64,000 bases of DNA from Candidatus Aalborgicola lynettensis (lineage in GTDB: Bacteria; Pseudomonadota; Gammaproteobacteria; Burkholderiales; Burkholderiaceae_C): contig JADJZE010000021.1 in the NCBI GenBank assembly GCA_016719405.1, forward strand, positions 186,001 through 250,000, written 5' to 3'. The notes under the pieces are model-generated. The model was not told where the DNA came from. It saw only the letters and a program-made list of their open reading frames with translations, and ran no database searches. The position numbers were made by a program, and so were the translations under genes. Of this stretch, positions 41,543 to 49,792 are shown piece after piece. The stretch's first letter is position 1. Each line of letters opens with the position of its first letter.

Positions 41543-44146
41543 TCAAATATCGATATTACCGGCCCGCAGCGCATTGGTCTCGATGAAATCCCTGCGGGGC
41601 TCCACCTCGTCGCCCATTAGCATGGTGAACACGCGGTCGGCTTCGATGGCGTCGTCAATCTGCACGCGCAGCAGGCGGCGCACGGTGGGGTCCATGGTGG
41701 TTTCCCACAGCTGGGCGGGGTTCATTTCACCCAGACCTTTGTAGCGCTGGCGGCTGGTGGTGCGTTCGGCCTCACCGATCAGCCAGGCCATGGCTTCGCG
41801 GAAGTCGGATACCTTTTCTTCCTTCTGACGCTCACCCTCGCCGCGCATCACGCGCGCACCCTCTGCGAGCAGGCCCTTGAAGGTGTTGGCGGCCTCACTC
41901 AGCGCGGCGTAATCGGCGCCGTGCACAAAGTCTTGCGTGAGCACGCTGCTCTTGACGTTGCCGTGGTGGCGGCGGCTGATGCGCAAAATGGGTTTGTCGG
42001 TGCGGGCGTCAAACTCGCCGGCCACTTCAGCATCGGGCAAGCGGGCTTGCAGGGCTGCTGCGGAGACTTCGGCATCGGCCACGGTGTCCAGGTTCAGCGC
42101 CACGCCGTCGGCCACAGAGCGCAGGGCTTCGGCGTCCATAAAGTTTTTCAGGCGGGCGATGACAGCTTGTGCAACCTGGTGTTTGCGCGCCAGCTCGGCC
42201 AGCGTTTCGCCGCTAATGGTGGTGCCGTTGGGCCCGCCGGTGAATACGGAGGCGTTGACCAGTGCAATGCGCAGCAAAAAGCTGTCCAGCTCCGCTGGGC
42301 CTTGCAGGTACAGCTCTTCCTTGCCGGCCTTGACCTTGTACAGCGGTGGCTGCGCAATGTAGATGTGGCCGCGCTCTACCAGCTCGGGCATCTGGCGGTA
42401 GAAGAAGGTCAGCAGCAGGGTGCGGATGTGGGCGCCGTCAACGTCCGCATCGGTCATGATGATGATGCGGTGGTAGCGCAGCTTGGCCACGTTAAAGTCG
42501 TCGTTGCCAGTGGTGCCACCGGCTTTGCCGATGCCGGTACCCAGTGCGGTGATCAGGGTCAGAATTTCGTTGCTGGTTAAAAGCTTTTCGTAGCGGGCTT
42601 TTTCCACGTTCAAAATCTTGCCGCGCAGGGGCAGGATGGCCTGGAACTTGCGGTCGCGGCCCTGCTTGGCAGAGCCACCGGCGGAGTCACCCTCGACGAT
42701 GTAGATTTCGCAGCCAGCGGGGTCTTTTTCCTGGCAGTCGGCCAGTTTGCCGGGCAGGCCCATGCCGTCGAGCACGCCTTTGCGGCGGGTCAGCTCGCGG
42801 GCTTTGCGGGCGGCTTCGCGGGCGCGGGCGGCTTCGATGATTTTGCCGACAATGATCTTGGCGTCGTTGGGGCGCTCTTGCAGGTAGTCAAACAGCAGCT
42901 TGCTCACAATGTCTTCCACCGGGCCGCGCACTTCGCTGGAGACCAGCTTGTCTTTGGTTTGGCTGCTGAACTTGGGCTCGGGTACCTTCACACTCAGCAC
43001 GCAACACAGGCCTTCGCGCATGTCGTCGCCGCTGACTTCGACCTTGGCCTTTTTGGCCAGTTCGCTGTCGTCAATGTATTTGTTGATGACACGGGTCATG
43101 GCCGCCCGTAAGCCGGTCAGGTGGGTGCCGCCGTCGCGCTGGGGGATGTTGTTGGTAAAACAGAGCACCTGCTCGTTGTAGCCGCTGTTCCATTGCATGG
43201 CAACCTCGACACCGATATTGGTGCCCTGGTCGCTCTGGCGGTCGCCCATGGCGTGGAAGATGTTGGGGTGCAACACCGTCTTGCCTTTGTTGATGAACTG
43301 CACAAAGCCTTGCACGCCACCAGCACCGGCAAAGTCGTCTTCTTTACCAGTGCGTTCGTCTTTAAGGCGAATGCGCACGCCGTTGTTCAAAAAGCTGAGT
43401 TCGCGCAGGCGTTTGCTCAGAATTTCGTAATGGAAGTCGTTGTTTTCCTTGAAGATTTCGGTGTCGGGCAAAAAGTGCACCTCAGTGCCGCGCTTTTCGG
43501 TCTCGCCAATCACCTTCATGGGGGACACTTCAACGCCGTTTTGCGTCTCGACGAGGCGGTTTTGCACAAAGCCTTTGCTGAACTCCATGACATGCACTTT
43601 GCCGTCGCGGCGAATGGTCAGGCGCAGCATTTTGGACAGCGCGTTCACGCACGAAACACCCACGCCGTGCAAGCCGCCGGAAACCTTGTAGCTGTTCTGG
43701 TTGAACTTGCCGCCAGCGTGCAGTTCGGTCAGCGCGATTTCGGCCGCCGAGCGCTTGGGCTCGTGTTTGTCGTCCATCTTCACGCCGGTAGGAATGCCGC
43801 GGCCGTTGTCGACCACGCTGATGGAGTTGTCGGAGTGGATGGTGACCAAAATGTCGTCGCAGTGGCCGGCCAGTGATTCGTCAATGGAGTTGTCCACCAC
43901 CTCAAACACCAGGTGGTGCAAGCCAGTGCCGTCAGACGTGTCGCCAATGTACATGCCGGGGCGTTTGCGCACGGCCTCCAGGCCTTCGAGAATCTGGATG
44001 GAGCCTTCGCCATAGGCTTCGGTGGCACCCGCCTGGTTGGTGTCGATGGTGGGTTGGAAGTTGGAGCTGCCGGCACCACTCTCGCCAGTGTTTACGGCTG
44101 CATCGTTGTTTTGGGTGGTGACAGGGGCTTTTTTTTCTTCGGTCAT
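41543..44146 (-). CDS. gyrB: DNA gyrase subunit B
   Basis: This is an 867-residue type II topoisomerase subunit that supplies ATP hydrolysis for negative supercoiling. Motifs include GLEAVRKRPGMYIGDTSDG, VVDNGRGIPTGV, KVSGGLHGVGVSCVNAL, the TOPRIM EGDSAGGSAKQGRDRKFQA and DADVDGAHIRTLLLTFFYR, and the C-terminal QRYKGLGEMNP. An N-terminal extension of about 45 residues rich in Thr, Asn and Gly (MTEEKKAPVTTQNNDAAVNT) precedes the usual start, and a GyrB insert typical of Gram-negatives is present (VHGADYAALSEAANTFKGLL). It is the third gene of dnaA-dnaN-gyrB, with 122 bases to dnaN. Confidence 0.98.
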   Translation of the reverse strand: MTEEKKAPVTTQNNDAAVNTGESGAGSSNFQPTIDTNQAGATEAYGEGSIQILEGLEAVRKRPGMYIGDTSDGTGLHHLVFEVVDNSIDESLAGHCDDILVTIHSDNSISVVDNGRGIPTGVKMDDKHEPKRSAAEIALTELHAGGKFNQNSYKVSGGLHGVGVSCVNALSKMLRLTIRRDGKVHVMEFSKGFVQNRLVETQNGVEVSPMKVIGETEKRGTEVHFLPDTEIFKENNDFHYEILSKRLRELSFLNNGVRIRLKDERTGKEDDFAGAGGVQGFVQFINKGKTVLHPNIFHAMGDRQSDQGTNIGVEVAMQWNSGYNEQVLCFTNNIPQRDGGTHLTGLRAAMTRVINKYIDDSELAKKAKVEVSGDDMREGLCCVLSVKVPEPKFSSQTKDKLVSSEVRGPVEDIVSKLLFDYLQERPNDAKIIVGKIIEAARAREAARKARELTRRKGVLDGMGLPGKLADCQEKDPAGCEIYIVEGDSAGGSAKQGRDRKFQAILPLRGKILNVEKARYEKLLTSNEILTLITALGTGIGKAGGTTGNDDFNVAKLRYHRIIIMTDADVDGAHIRTLLLTFFYRQMPELVERGHIYIAQPPLYKVKAGKEELYLQGPAELDSFLLRIALVNASVFTGGPNGTTISGETLAELARKHQVAQAVIARLKNFMDAEALRSVADGVALNLDTVADAEVSAAALQARLPDAEVAGEFDARTDKPILRISRRHHGNVKSSVLTQDFVHGADYAALSEAANTFKGLLAEGARVMRGEGERQKEEKVSDFREAMAWLIGEAERTTSRQRYKGLGEMNPAQLWETTMDPTVRRLLRVQIDDAIEADRVFTMLMGDEVEPRRDFIETNALRAGNIDI

Positions 44147-44175
44147 GGCTAACTTTCTCTCGATTCTTTAATGAC

Positions 44176-44200
44176 CAAACCCCCGAAGGCCGGGGGTTTG
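44176..44200. terminator. strong hairpin between dnaN and gyrB
   Basis: CAAACCCCCG-AAGGC-CGGGGGTTTG is a perfect 10-bp stem. On the minus strand (direction of dnaN and gyrB) it is followed by GGTCATT, so the U-tract is weak; it may attenuate or terminate dnaN read-through before gyrB. Confidence 0.5.
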
Positions 44201-44221
44201 ATTGCTTTGCTCTAATCAGTG

Positions 44222-44245
44222 GGGACAGAGCTAAAGATCTGTCCC
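44222..44245. repeat. REP-like hairpin downstream of dnaN
   Basis: GGGACAGA-GCTAAAGA-TCTGTCCC forms an 8-bp inverted repeat preceded by GTG. GGGGACAGAGCT-type palindromes are, from memory, common REP elements in betaproteobacteria linked to REP-associated transposases. Only one copy was seen in the window. Confidence 0.5.
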
Positions 44246-44268
44246 GCAAAAACATCGAATTTTTCGCG

Positions 44269-45375
44269 TCAAATTCTCATGGGCATCACCACATACTTGA
44301 ATGTGGCGTTGTCGGGGATGGTGAATAGCGCTGAGCTGTTGCCATCAGATAGCTCCAGTTGCACCATATCCTGGCTCATATTGGTGAGCGCATCAATCAG
44401 GTAGGTGACGTTGAAACCAATCTCAATGCTGTCGCCACCGTAGTCAATGTCGAGTTCGTCCACGGCTTCTTCTTGCTCGGCGTTGTTGGATGCCACGCGC
44501 AAACTGCCAGGGTCGATGTTCAGGCGCACACCCTTGAATTTGTCGCTGGTCAAAATGGCGGTGCGCTGCAGCGTCTTGAGCAATGCATCGCGGCCCAGGG
44601 TGATGCTGTTTTTGTGGTTTTTGGGGATGACGCGGTTGTAGTCGGGGAACTTGCCTTCGACCAGTTTGGTGACGAACTCCATGCCGTCAAAAACGAACTT
44701 GGCTTGGTTGTTGGCAAACTGCATCTCAATGGCGCCTTCTGCGTCGCTCAAGAGGCGCTGCAGTTCCACCACGGTTTTGCGCGGCAAGATAACTTCTTGC
44801 TTGGGTACTTCGACGTCCAGAGTGGCAGACGCAAAAGCCAGGCGATGGCCGTCGGTGGCAACCAGGCTCAGTTGCTGGCCTTCCGCTACGAACAAAATGC
44901 CGTTGAGGTAATAACGAATGTCATGCACCGCCATGGCAAAAGACACTTGGCTGAGCAGGCTTTTGAGCGTTTTTTGCGGCACGCTGAATACAGGGCCAAA
45001 GTTGGCTGATTCCTGTACCAGCGGAAAATCTTCAGCCGCCATGGTCTGCAAGGTGAACTTGCTTTTGCCACCTTTGAGAATGATCTTGCTTTGACTGGAT
45101 TCCAGCGTCACGGTCTGGTCAGACGGCATGGTGCGCAGAATGTCGATGAGCTTGCGCGCGCCAATGGTGGTGGTGAAGTTGCCGGTATCGCCGCCCAATT
45201 CGGCGGTGGTGCGGATCTGGATCTCGAGGTCGCTGGTGGTTACTTGCAGTGCCGTGCCGGTTTTGCGGATCAGCACGTTGGCCAGGATGGGTAAGGTGTG
45301 GCGGCGTTCAACAATACCGGCCACCGACTGTAAAACCGATAGCACTTTGTCTTGCGTTGCCTTCAATACGATCAT
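44269..45375 (-). CDS. dnaN: DNA polymerase III beta subunit (sliding clamp)
   Basis: This is a 368-residue clamp of three similar domains that rings DNA and tethers polymerase III. Characteristic stretches: MIVLKATQDKVLSVLQSVAG, IVERRHTLPILANVLI, SKFTLQTMAAEDFPL, FAMAVHDIRYYLNGILF, and the C-terminus NSSALFTIPDNATFKYVVMP with MRI end. Length is normal. It follows dnaA by 122 bases on the same strand. Confidence 0.98.
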   Translation of the reverse strand: MIVLKATQDKVLSVLQSVAGIVERRHTLPILANVLIRKTGTALQVTTSDLEIQIRTTAELGGDTGNFTTTIGARKLIDILRTMPSDQTVTLESSQSKIILKGGKSKFTLQTMAAEDFPLVQESANFGPVFSVPQKTLKSLLSQVSFAMAVHDIRYYLNGILFVAEGQQLSLVATDGHRLAFASATLDVEVPKQEVILPRKTVVELQRLLSDAEGAIEMQFANNQAKFVFDGMEFVTKLVEGKFPDYNRVIPKNHKNSITLGRDALLKTLQRTAILTSDKFKGVRLNIDPGSLRVASNNAEQEEAVDELDIDYGGDSIEIGFNVTYLIDALTNMSQDMVQLELSDGNSSALFTIPDNATFKYVVMPMRI

Positions 45376-45497
45376 GTCAACCTCTTGTTAAATTTCTGAC
45401 GATTGGGCCGGACCACTCGTGCCCGTCACCGATTTATACAGCTCACCATTTTCGCTTTTTTATGGGGCATTTGGTTTCTACCCAACCCTTATTGCGA

Positions 45498-46910
45498 TCA
45501 ACCTTTTAGCGTTTGTTCCAGTACATGCAGTTGTTGGTTCAACTCGGTCAATTGCTGGCGTTCGCCGCCAATCTTGCGCACGGCATGCAGCACGGTGGTG
45601 TGGTCCCGGCCGCCAAACAGCTCACCGATCTCGGGTAGGCTTTTTTGGGTCAGTTCCTTGGCCAAATACATGGCGATTTGGCGCGGGCGGGCAATGCTGG
45701 CCGGGCGCTTTTTGGAATACATGTCGGCAATTTTGATCTTGTAATAGTCCGCCACCGTTTTCTGGATGTTTTCCACCGAGATTTGCCGGTTTTGAATGGA
45801 CAGCAGATCGCGCAATGCCTCACGTGCCAGTTGAATGGAAATTTCTTTCTGGTTGAAGCGCGAATAGGCCAGAATTTTGCGCAGGGCGCCTTCGAGCTCG
45901 CGCACGTTGGAACGCACGTTTTTGGCGACAAAAAAAGCGACTTCCTCAGGCATGTCGGCGCCCTCAGCGCGCGCCTTGTTGATCAAAATCGCCACCCGCA
46001 TTTCCAATTCGGGCGGCTCGATTGCAACGGTCAGGCCGGAGTCAAAACGTGACACCAAGCGTTCGTGGATGTCGGTCAGGCCTTTGGGGTAGGTGTCGCT
46101 GGTCATCACAATGTGCGACTTGCGGGCCAGCAGGGCCTCAAAGGCGTTAAAGAACTCTTCTTGCGTGCGATCCTTGTTGGCGAAGAACTGCACATCGTCA
46201 ATCAACAGCAAATCCAGCGAGTGGTAGCGTTCTTTGAATTCGTCAAAAGTCTTGCGCTGGTAGGCTTTAACCACATCCGAGACAAACTGTTCAGCGTGTA
46301 TGTAGAGAACTTTGGAGTTGGGCTTGTCTTGTAGAAGACGATTACCCACTGCGTGCATCAAGTGGGTCTTGCCCAGACCGACACCGCCGTAGATAAACAA
46401 CGGGTTGTACATATGGCCAGGAATTGTGGCTACGTGCATCGCGGCGGCGCGTGCCATGCGGTTGGCTGTACCTTCCACCAGGGTTTCAAAAGTCAGTAAA
46501 CCGTTGAGGCGATTTTTGGTGACACCTGTGGTGGCTGTGTCCCCCACAGTCGTGCTTTCATCGATCCCGGGGTTTTCAAGAATTTTTGGTATGTAACTTG
46601 ATTTTGCGGGGGTTTCTCGCGGAGTAATCGCTAACTCAACCACAACCGGTTGCCCATACATTTTCTCCAGCATGGCAGAAATCCGGGAGCTGAATTCGGA
46701 CCGCACCCATTCGAGTTTGAAACGATTGGGAACGAAAATAGTTACTTTGGAAAAGTCCTCGGCTACCTGTGCCCTCAACGGCTTGATCCATAGGATGAAT
46801 TGCTGTTCGGGGAGTTCCTGTGCCAGCTGGTCGACACAGATTTGCCATAGATTCTGACCTATATCGAGACTGTGCGACGCGGCAATGTGGGGCAGAGATC
46901 CCTCGGTCAT
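45498..46910 (-). CDS. dnaA: chromosomal replication initiator protein DnaA
   Basis: This 470-residue AAA+ protein binds DnaA boxes and opens oriC. Domain I (about 1-90; IGQNLWQICVDQLAQELPEQ), a variable domain II, AAA+ domain III with Walker A GGVGLGKTHLMHAVG and Walker B LLLIDDVQFFANK, and DNA-binding domain IV ending in signature GGRDHTTVLHAVRKI are all present. The start at 46910 gives MTEGSLPHIAASHSLDIG; the frame extends upstream but through the origin region. Two DnaA-box-like sites lie just upstream, so autoregulation is likely. Confidence 0.98.
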   Translation of the reverse strand: MTEGSLPHIAASHSLDIGQNLWQICVDQLAQELPEQQFILWIKPLRAQVAEDFSKVTIFVPNRFKLEWVRSEFSSRISAMLEKMYGQPVVVELAITPRETPAKSSYIPKILENPGIDESTTVGDTATTGVTKNRLNGLLTFETLVEGTANRMARAAAMHVATIPGHMYNPLFIYGGVGLGKTHLMHAVGNRLLQDKPNSKVLYIHAEQFVSDVVKAYQRKTFDEFKERYHSLDLLLIDDVQFFANKDRTQEEFFNAFEALLARKSHIVMTSDTYPKGLTDIHERLVSRFDSGLTVAIEPPELEMRVAILINKARAEGADMPEEVAFFVAKNVRSNVRELEGALRKILAYSRFNQKEISIQLAREALRDLLSIQNRQISVENIQKTVADYYKIKIADMYSKKRPASIARPRQIAMYLAKELTQKSLPEIGELFGGRDHTTVLHAVRKIGGERQQLTELNQQLHVLEQTLKG

Positions 46911-47110
46911 TTTTGGAATATTTTTTGTGGATAGGTGGGAACAACAGGCCGCCGGATTGTAGTTTATCAAAACCTTATCCACATTATTTCGGGCGACTTT
47001 TGTGATGGAATTGGTGGTCGTTTGGAGCGGGTGGTTGTCTGGTCTCGGAAAATTTGCGATAATCTACGGTTGCCCATGGCTGTACTACGGGCAGAGATTA
47101 AGAGATCATT
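46911..47110. other. putative origin region (oriC part) between dnaA and rpmH
   Basis: The 200-base divergent gap contains a perfect DnaA box TTATCCACA at 46975-46983 on the plus strand and a one-mismatch box CTATCCACA on the minus strand at 46926-46934, with locally AT-rich sequence between. Only two boxes are visible, so it may be a dnaA control region or a minimal part of the origin. Confidence 0.6.
47035..47063 (+). promoter_or_regulatory. sigma-70-type promoter of rpmH
   Basis: TTGTCT (-35) at 47035-47040 and GATAAT (-10) at 47058-47063 are separated by exactly 17 bases. The start of rpmH is 47 bases further on. Confidence 0.7.
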
Positions 47111-47245
47111 ATGAAACGCACTTACCAACCTTCCAAAATCCGCCGCGCGCGCACCCATGGCTTTCTGGTTCGCATGAAAACCCGTGGTGGTCGCGCCGTG
47201 ATCAATGCACGCCGCGCTAAAGGCCGTAAACGCCTGGCGGTTTAA
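47111..47245 (+). CDS. rpmH: 50S ribosomal protein L34
   Basis: This is a complete 44-residue L34: MKRTYQPSKIRRARTHGFLV followed by RMKTRGGRAVINARRAKGRK and RLAV. It is a small basic protein that binds 23S rRNA. The gene is too short to stand out among longer frames. It is first in the rpmH-rnpA-yidD-yidC cluster. Confidence 0.98.
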   Translation: MKRTYQPSKIRRARTHGFLVRMKTRGGRAVINARRAKGRKRLAV

Positions 47246-47319
47246 TTGCTGGCTTGGGGCTGACGTTGGTTCATGCCGCAAGCGGGATTATCAGTATGCG
47301 TATCGACGCGGCTTGACCT

Positions 47320-47763
47320 GTGCATCGACTGAAAACCCGATCGCAGTTTCAGGCCGTTTTGGCTGGTGGCACGATTGCCCGCACGGCACACTTCGCCTTG
47401 CATGGCTGCGTGCTGGAGCAGGTGCAAGTGCCAGTTTGTGATGCTGCCGCTGTTTCACTGTGTCCCGTGTCTGGAGTCTGGATGGGTGCCATGGTACCCA
47501 AGCGCTGGGCCAAACGGGCGGTCACCCGCAATGCAATCAAGCGCCAGATTTACCTAGTGGGTGCTGGCTTTGAGCCGACCTTGGCGCGATCCGCATATGT
47601 TGTGCGTCTGCGCGCTACATTTGATCGCAAACAGTTCCTCAGTGCGGCGTCGGACCTTCTAAAGGCCGCTGTTCGCGCTGAGTTGTTGCAACTGTTTGTC
47701 CGTGCCCAAAATCAGCAAGCTGCTGGCAATGTTCCACTGTCCGTGAGTGTGGTGGTTACATGA
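47320..47763 (+). CDS. rnpA: ribonuclease P protein component
   Basis: This is a 147-residue basic protein that assists the RNase P RNA in maturing tRNA 5' ends. The signature KRWAKRAVTRNAIKRQIYLV contains the conserved RN and KR residues. The start is a GTG at 47320 (MHRLKTRSQFQAVLAGG), which fits family N-termini. An insertion between the first strand and the signature (EQVQVPVCDAAAVSLCPVSG) is typical of betaproteobacterial forms. The stop overlaps the yidD start by four bases. Confidence 0.95.
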   Translation: MHRLKTRSQFQAVLAGGTIARTAHFALHGCVLEQVQVPVCDAAAVSLCPVSGVWMGAMVPKRWAKRAVTRNAIKRQIYLVGAGFEPTLARSAYVVRLRATFDRKQFLSAASDLLKAAVRAELLQLFVRAQNQQAAGNVPLSVSVVVT

Positions 47764-48032
47764 TGCGGGCAGTGTTGGTCGGCATCGTCAAGGCCTACCG
47801 GATGTTTTTGAGTCCCTGGCTGGGTTCGGCGTGCCGGTTTGAGCCTACGTGCTCGGTTTATGCTCTGCATGCCTTGCAGGTCTATGGTGCTGCTGCAGGC
47901 AGCTATCTCGCAGCGTCGCGCATCGTGCGTTGCCATCCATGGTGCGCGGGCGGACATGATCCCATCCCCTTAGAGCCCCCCCGGTTGTTCGGCCGGTTGA
48001 TCCCTTCTTCCTCTGAAAAGAAACCTTCATGA
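47760..48032 (+). CDS. yidD: membrane protein insertion efficiency factor YidD
   Basis: This 90-residue protein assists YidC-dependent insertion. It has an amphipathic N-terminal helix (MMRAVLVGIVKAYRMFLSPW) and the conserved cysteine region CRFEPTCSVYALHALQ and RCHPWCAGGHDPIP. It starts in the rnpA stop (ATGATG) and overlaps yidC by four bases. Confidence 0.96.
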   Translation: MMRAVLVGIVKAYRMFLSPWLGSACRFEPTCSVYALHALQVYGAAAGSYLAASRIVRCHPWCAGGHDPIPLEPPRLFGRLIPSSSEKKPS

Positions 48033-49741
48033 ACGATATTCGCCGCACCATTTTGTGGGTGGTTTTCGGTTTTTCCATGGTCATGTTGTGGGACCAATGG
48101 CAACTGCACAATGGCCGTAAAGCCACGTTCTTCCCCACCCCGGCTCAGCAGACGACGTCGACTGGGTCTACCCATGCGGGGCAACCGATTGGTGCGGGGG
48201 GAAATGGTGTTGCCCAAATCAGTCCAGCATCGGCTGTCGCAGGAATTTCCACCAGCGCAGTTTCAGCGCTGCCGAAGGAGCGATTTGAAGTCTCCACCGA
48301 TGTGCTGAAGCTGACATTTGACACCGAAGGCGGTTCCTTGGTGCGGTCCGAGTTCTTGAAATATGCCGATATGTCGGATAAGAGCCGCAACTTTGTGTTG
48401 CTGGATGACCGTGCAGATCGCGCCTATGTTGCACAAACCGGCCTGTTGACCGGTACGCAGGGTGCGGCACCGACCCACAAGACGGTGATGAAATTGGCTT
48501 CTGGCCTGCCTGTTCTTAAAGAGGGGGACACCACATTGGCCGTTCAGTTTGAATCGCCAGAGGTTGCCGGGATCAAACTGGTCAAAACCTACACTTTGGA
48601 GCGCGGCTCTTATGTGATGACGGTCAAGCACGAAGTCGTTAACAACGGTACAGCGGCCATTTCACCGCAGTTGTACCTGCGTTTGGTGCGTGACGGCAGC
48701 AAGCCACCTGGGGAGTCTTCCTTCTATTCGACTTTTACCGGCCCGGTGGTGTACACCAACGCCCAAAAGTACCAAAAAGTCGAGTTTGAGGACATCAAGA
48801 AAAACAATGTTGATATCGAAAAAGAGTCCAACGATGGCTATGTTGCGATGGTGCAGCACTATTTCGCCAGCGCATGGATATTGCCCGACGGCGTGAAACG
48901 CAGTCTGTCGATGTCCGCCGATGTTGTTCCACCGGTTGCCGATTGTTGCTATCAGGTGACGATGATTACACCCTTGGAATCCATTGCACCAGGCGCAAGC
49001 AAGGCGGTGGAAGCCAAGCTTTTTGTCGGACCACAGGAAGAAAAGATGCTTGAAGCCGTGGCGCCCGGCCTTGAACTGGTCAAGGATTACGGTTGGTTGA
49101 CTATTCTCGCCAAACCGTTGTACTGGTTGCTGGACCAATTGCACGGTTTTATTCAGAACTGGGGTTGGTCTATTGTGGCGTTGGTGGTTTTGCTGAAGAT
49201 TGCGTTTTATTGGCTCAATGCCAAAGCCTACGCCAGCATGGCGAAAATGAAGGCGGTCAATCCCAAGATCACGGAAATGCGCGAGCGCCTCAAAGACAAT
49301 CCGCAGCAGATGCAGCAGGAGATGATGCGCATCTACCGGGAAGAAAAAGTCAATCCGATGGGTGGCTGCTTCCCCATCATGGTTCAAATCCCTGTGTTCA
49401 TCGCCTTGTATTGGGTGCTGCTGTCCAGCGTTGAAATGCGCAACGCACCGTGGGTGTTGTGGATTAACGACCTGTCGTCGCCCGATCCCTTTTACATTTT
49501 GCCGCTGGTGATGACCGCGACCAGTCTGTTGCAAACCGCGTTGAACCCCGCACCACCCGATCCGATGCAGGCGAAGATGATGTGGATCATGCCGTTGATC
49601 TTCAGCGTGATGTTCTTCTTCTTCCCGGCGGGTTTGGTCTTGTACTGGATTACCAACAACATCTTGTCCATCGCCCAGCAATGGGTCATCAATACCCGCA
49701 TGGGCGTGCCGCCGCAGTTCAATCTGCCGAAGTTTGGCTAA
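48029..49741 (+). CDS. yidC: membrane protein insertase YidC
   Basis: This is a 570-residue inner-membrane insertase (Oxa1 family). An N-terminal helix (ILWVVFGFSMVMLWDQWQL) precedes a large periplasmic beta-sandwich domain (about 70-350), followed by five transmembrane helices with NWGWSIVALVVLLKIAFYWL and GGCFPIMVQIPVFIALYWVL. Length and order are normal. A low-complexity Thr/Ser/Gly stretch (about 35-85) links anchor and domain. Confidence 0.97.
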   Translation: MNDIRRTILWVVFGFSMVMLWDQWQLHNGRKATFFPTPAQQTTSTGSTHAGQPIGAGGNGVAQISPASAVAGISTSAVSALPKERFEVSTDVLKLTFDTEGGSLVRSEFLKYADMSDKSRNFVLLDDRADRAYVAQTGLLTGTQGAAPTHKTVMKLASGLPVLKEGDTTLAVQFESPEVAGIKLVKTYTLERGSYVMTVKHEVVNNGTAAISPQLYLRLVRDGSKPPGESSFYSTFTGPVVYTNAQKYQKVEFEDIKKNNVDIEKESNDGYVAMVQHYFASAWILPDGVKRSLSMSADVVPPVADCCYQVTMITPLESIAPGASKAVEAKLFVGPQEEKMLEAVAPGLELVKDYGWLTILAKPLYWLLDQLHGFIQNWGWSIVALVVLLKIAFYWLNAKAYASMAKMKAVNPKITEMRERLKDNPQQMQQEMMRIYREEKVNPMGGCFPIMVQIPVFIALYWVLLSSVEMRNAPWVLWINDLSSPDPFYILPLVMTATSLLQTALNPAPPDPMQAKMMWIMPLIFSVMFFFFPAGLVLYWITNNILSIAQQWVINTRMGVPPQFNLPKFG

Positions 49742-49750
49742 ATAGACCCA

Positions 49751-49769
49751 GGGCCGCCCATCGCGGCCC
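49751..49769 (+). terminator. terminator-like hairpin between yidC and mnmE
   Basis: GGGCCGC-CCATC-GCGGCCC is a perfect 7-bp GC-rich stem, followed by TTCTACTTT. It starts ten bases after the yidC stop; the U-tract is imperfect. Confidence 0.6.
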
Positions 49770-49792
49770 TTCTACTTTGGGATGTGTCGTCC

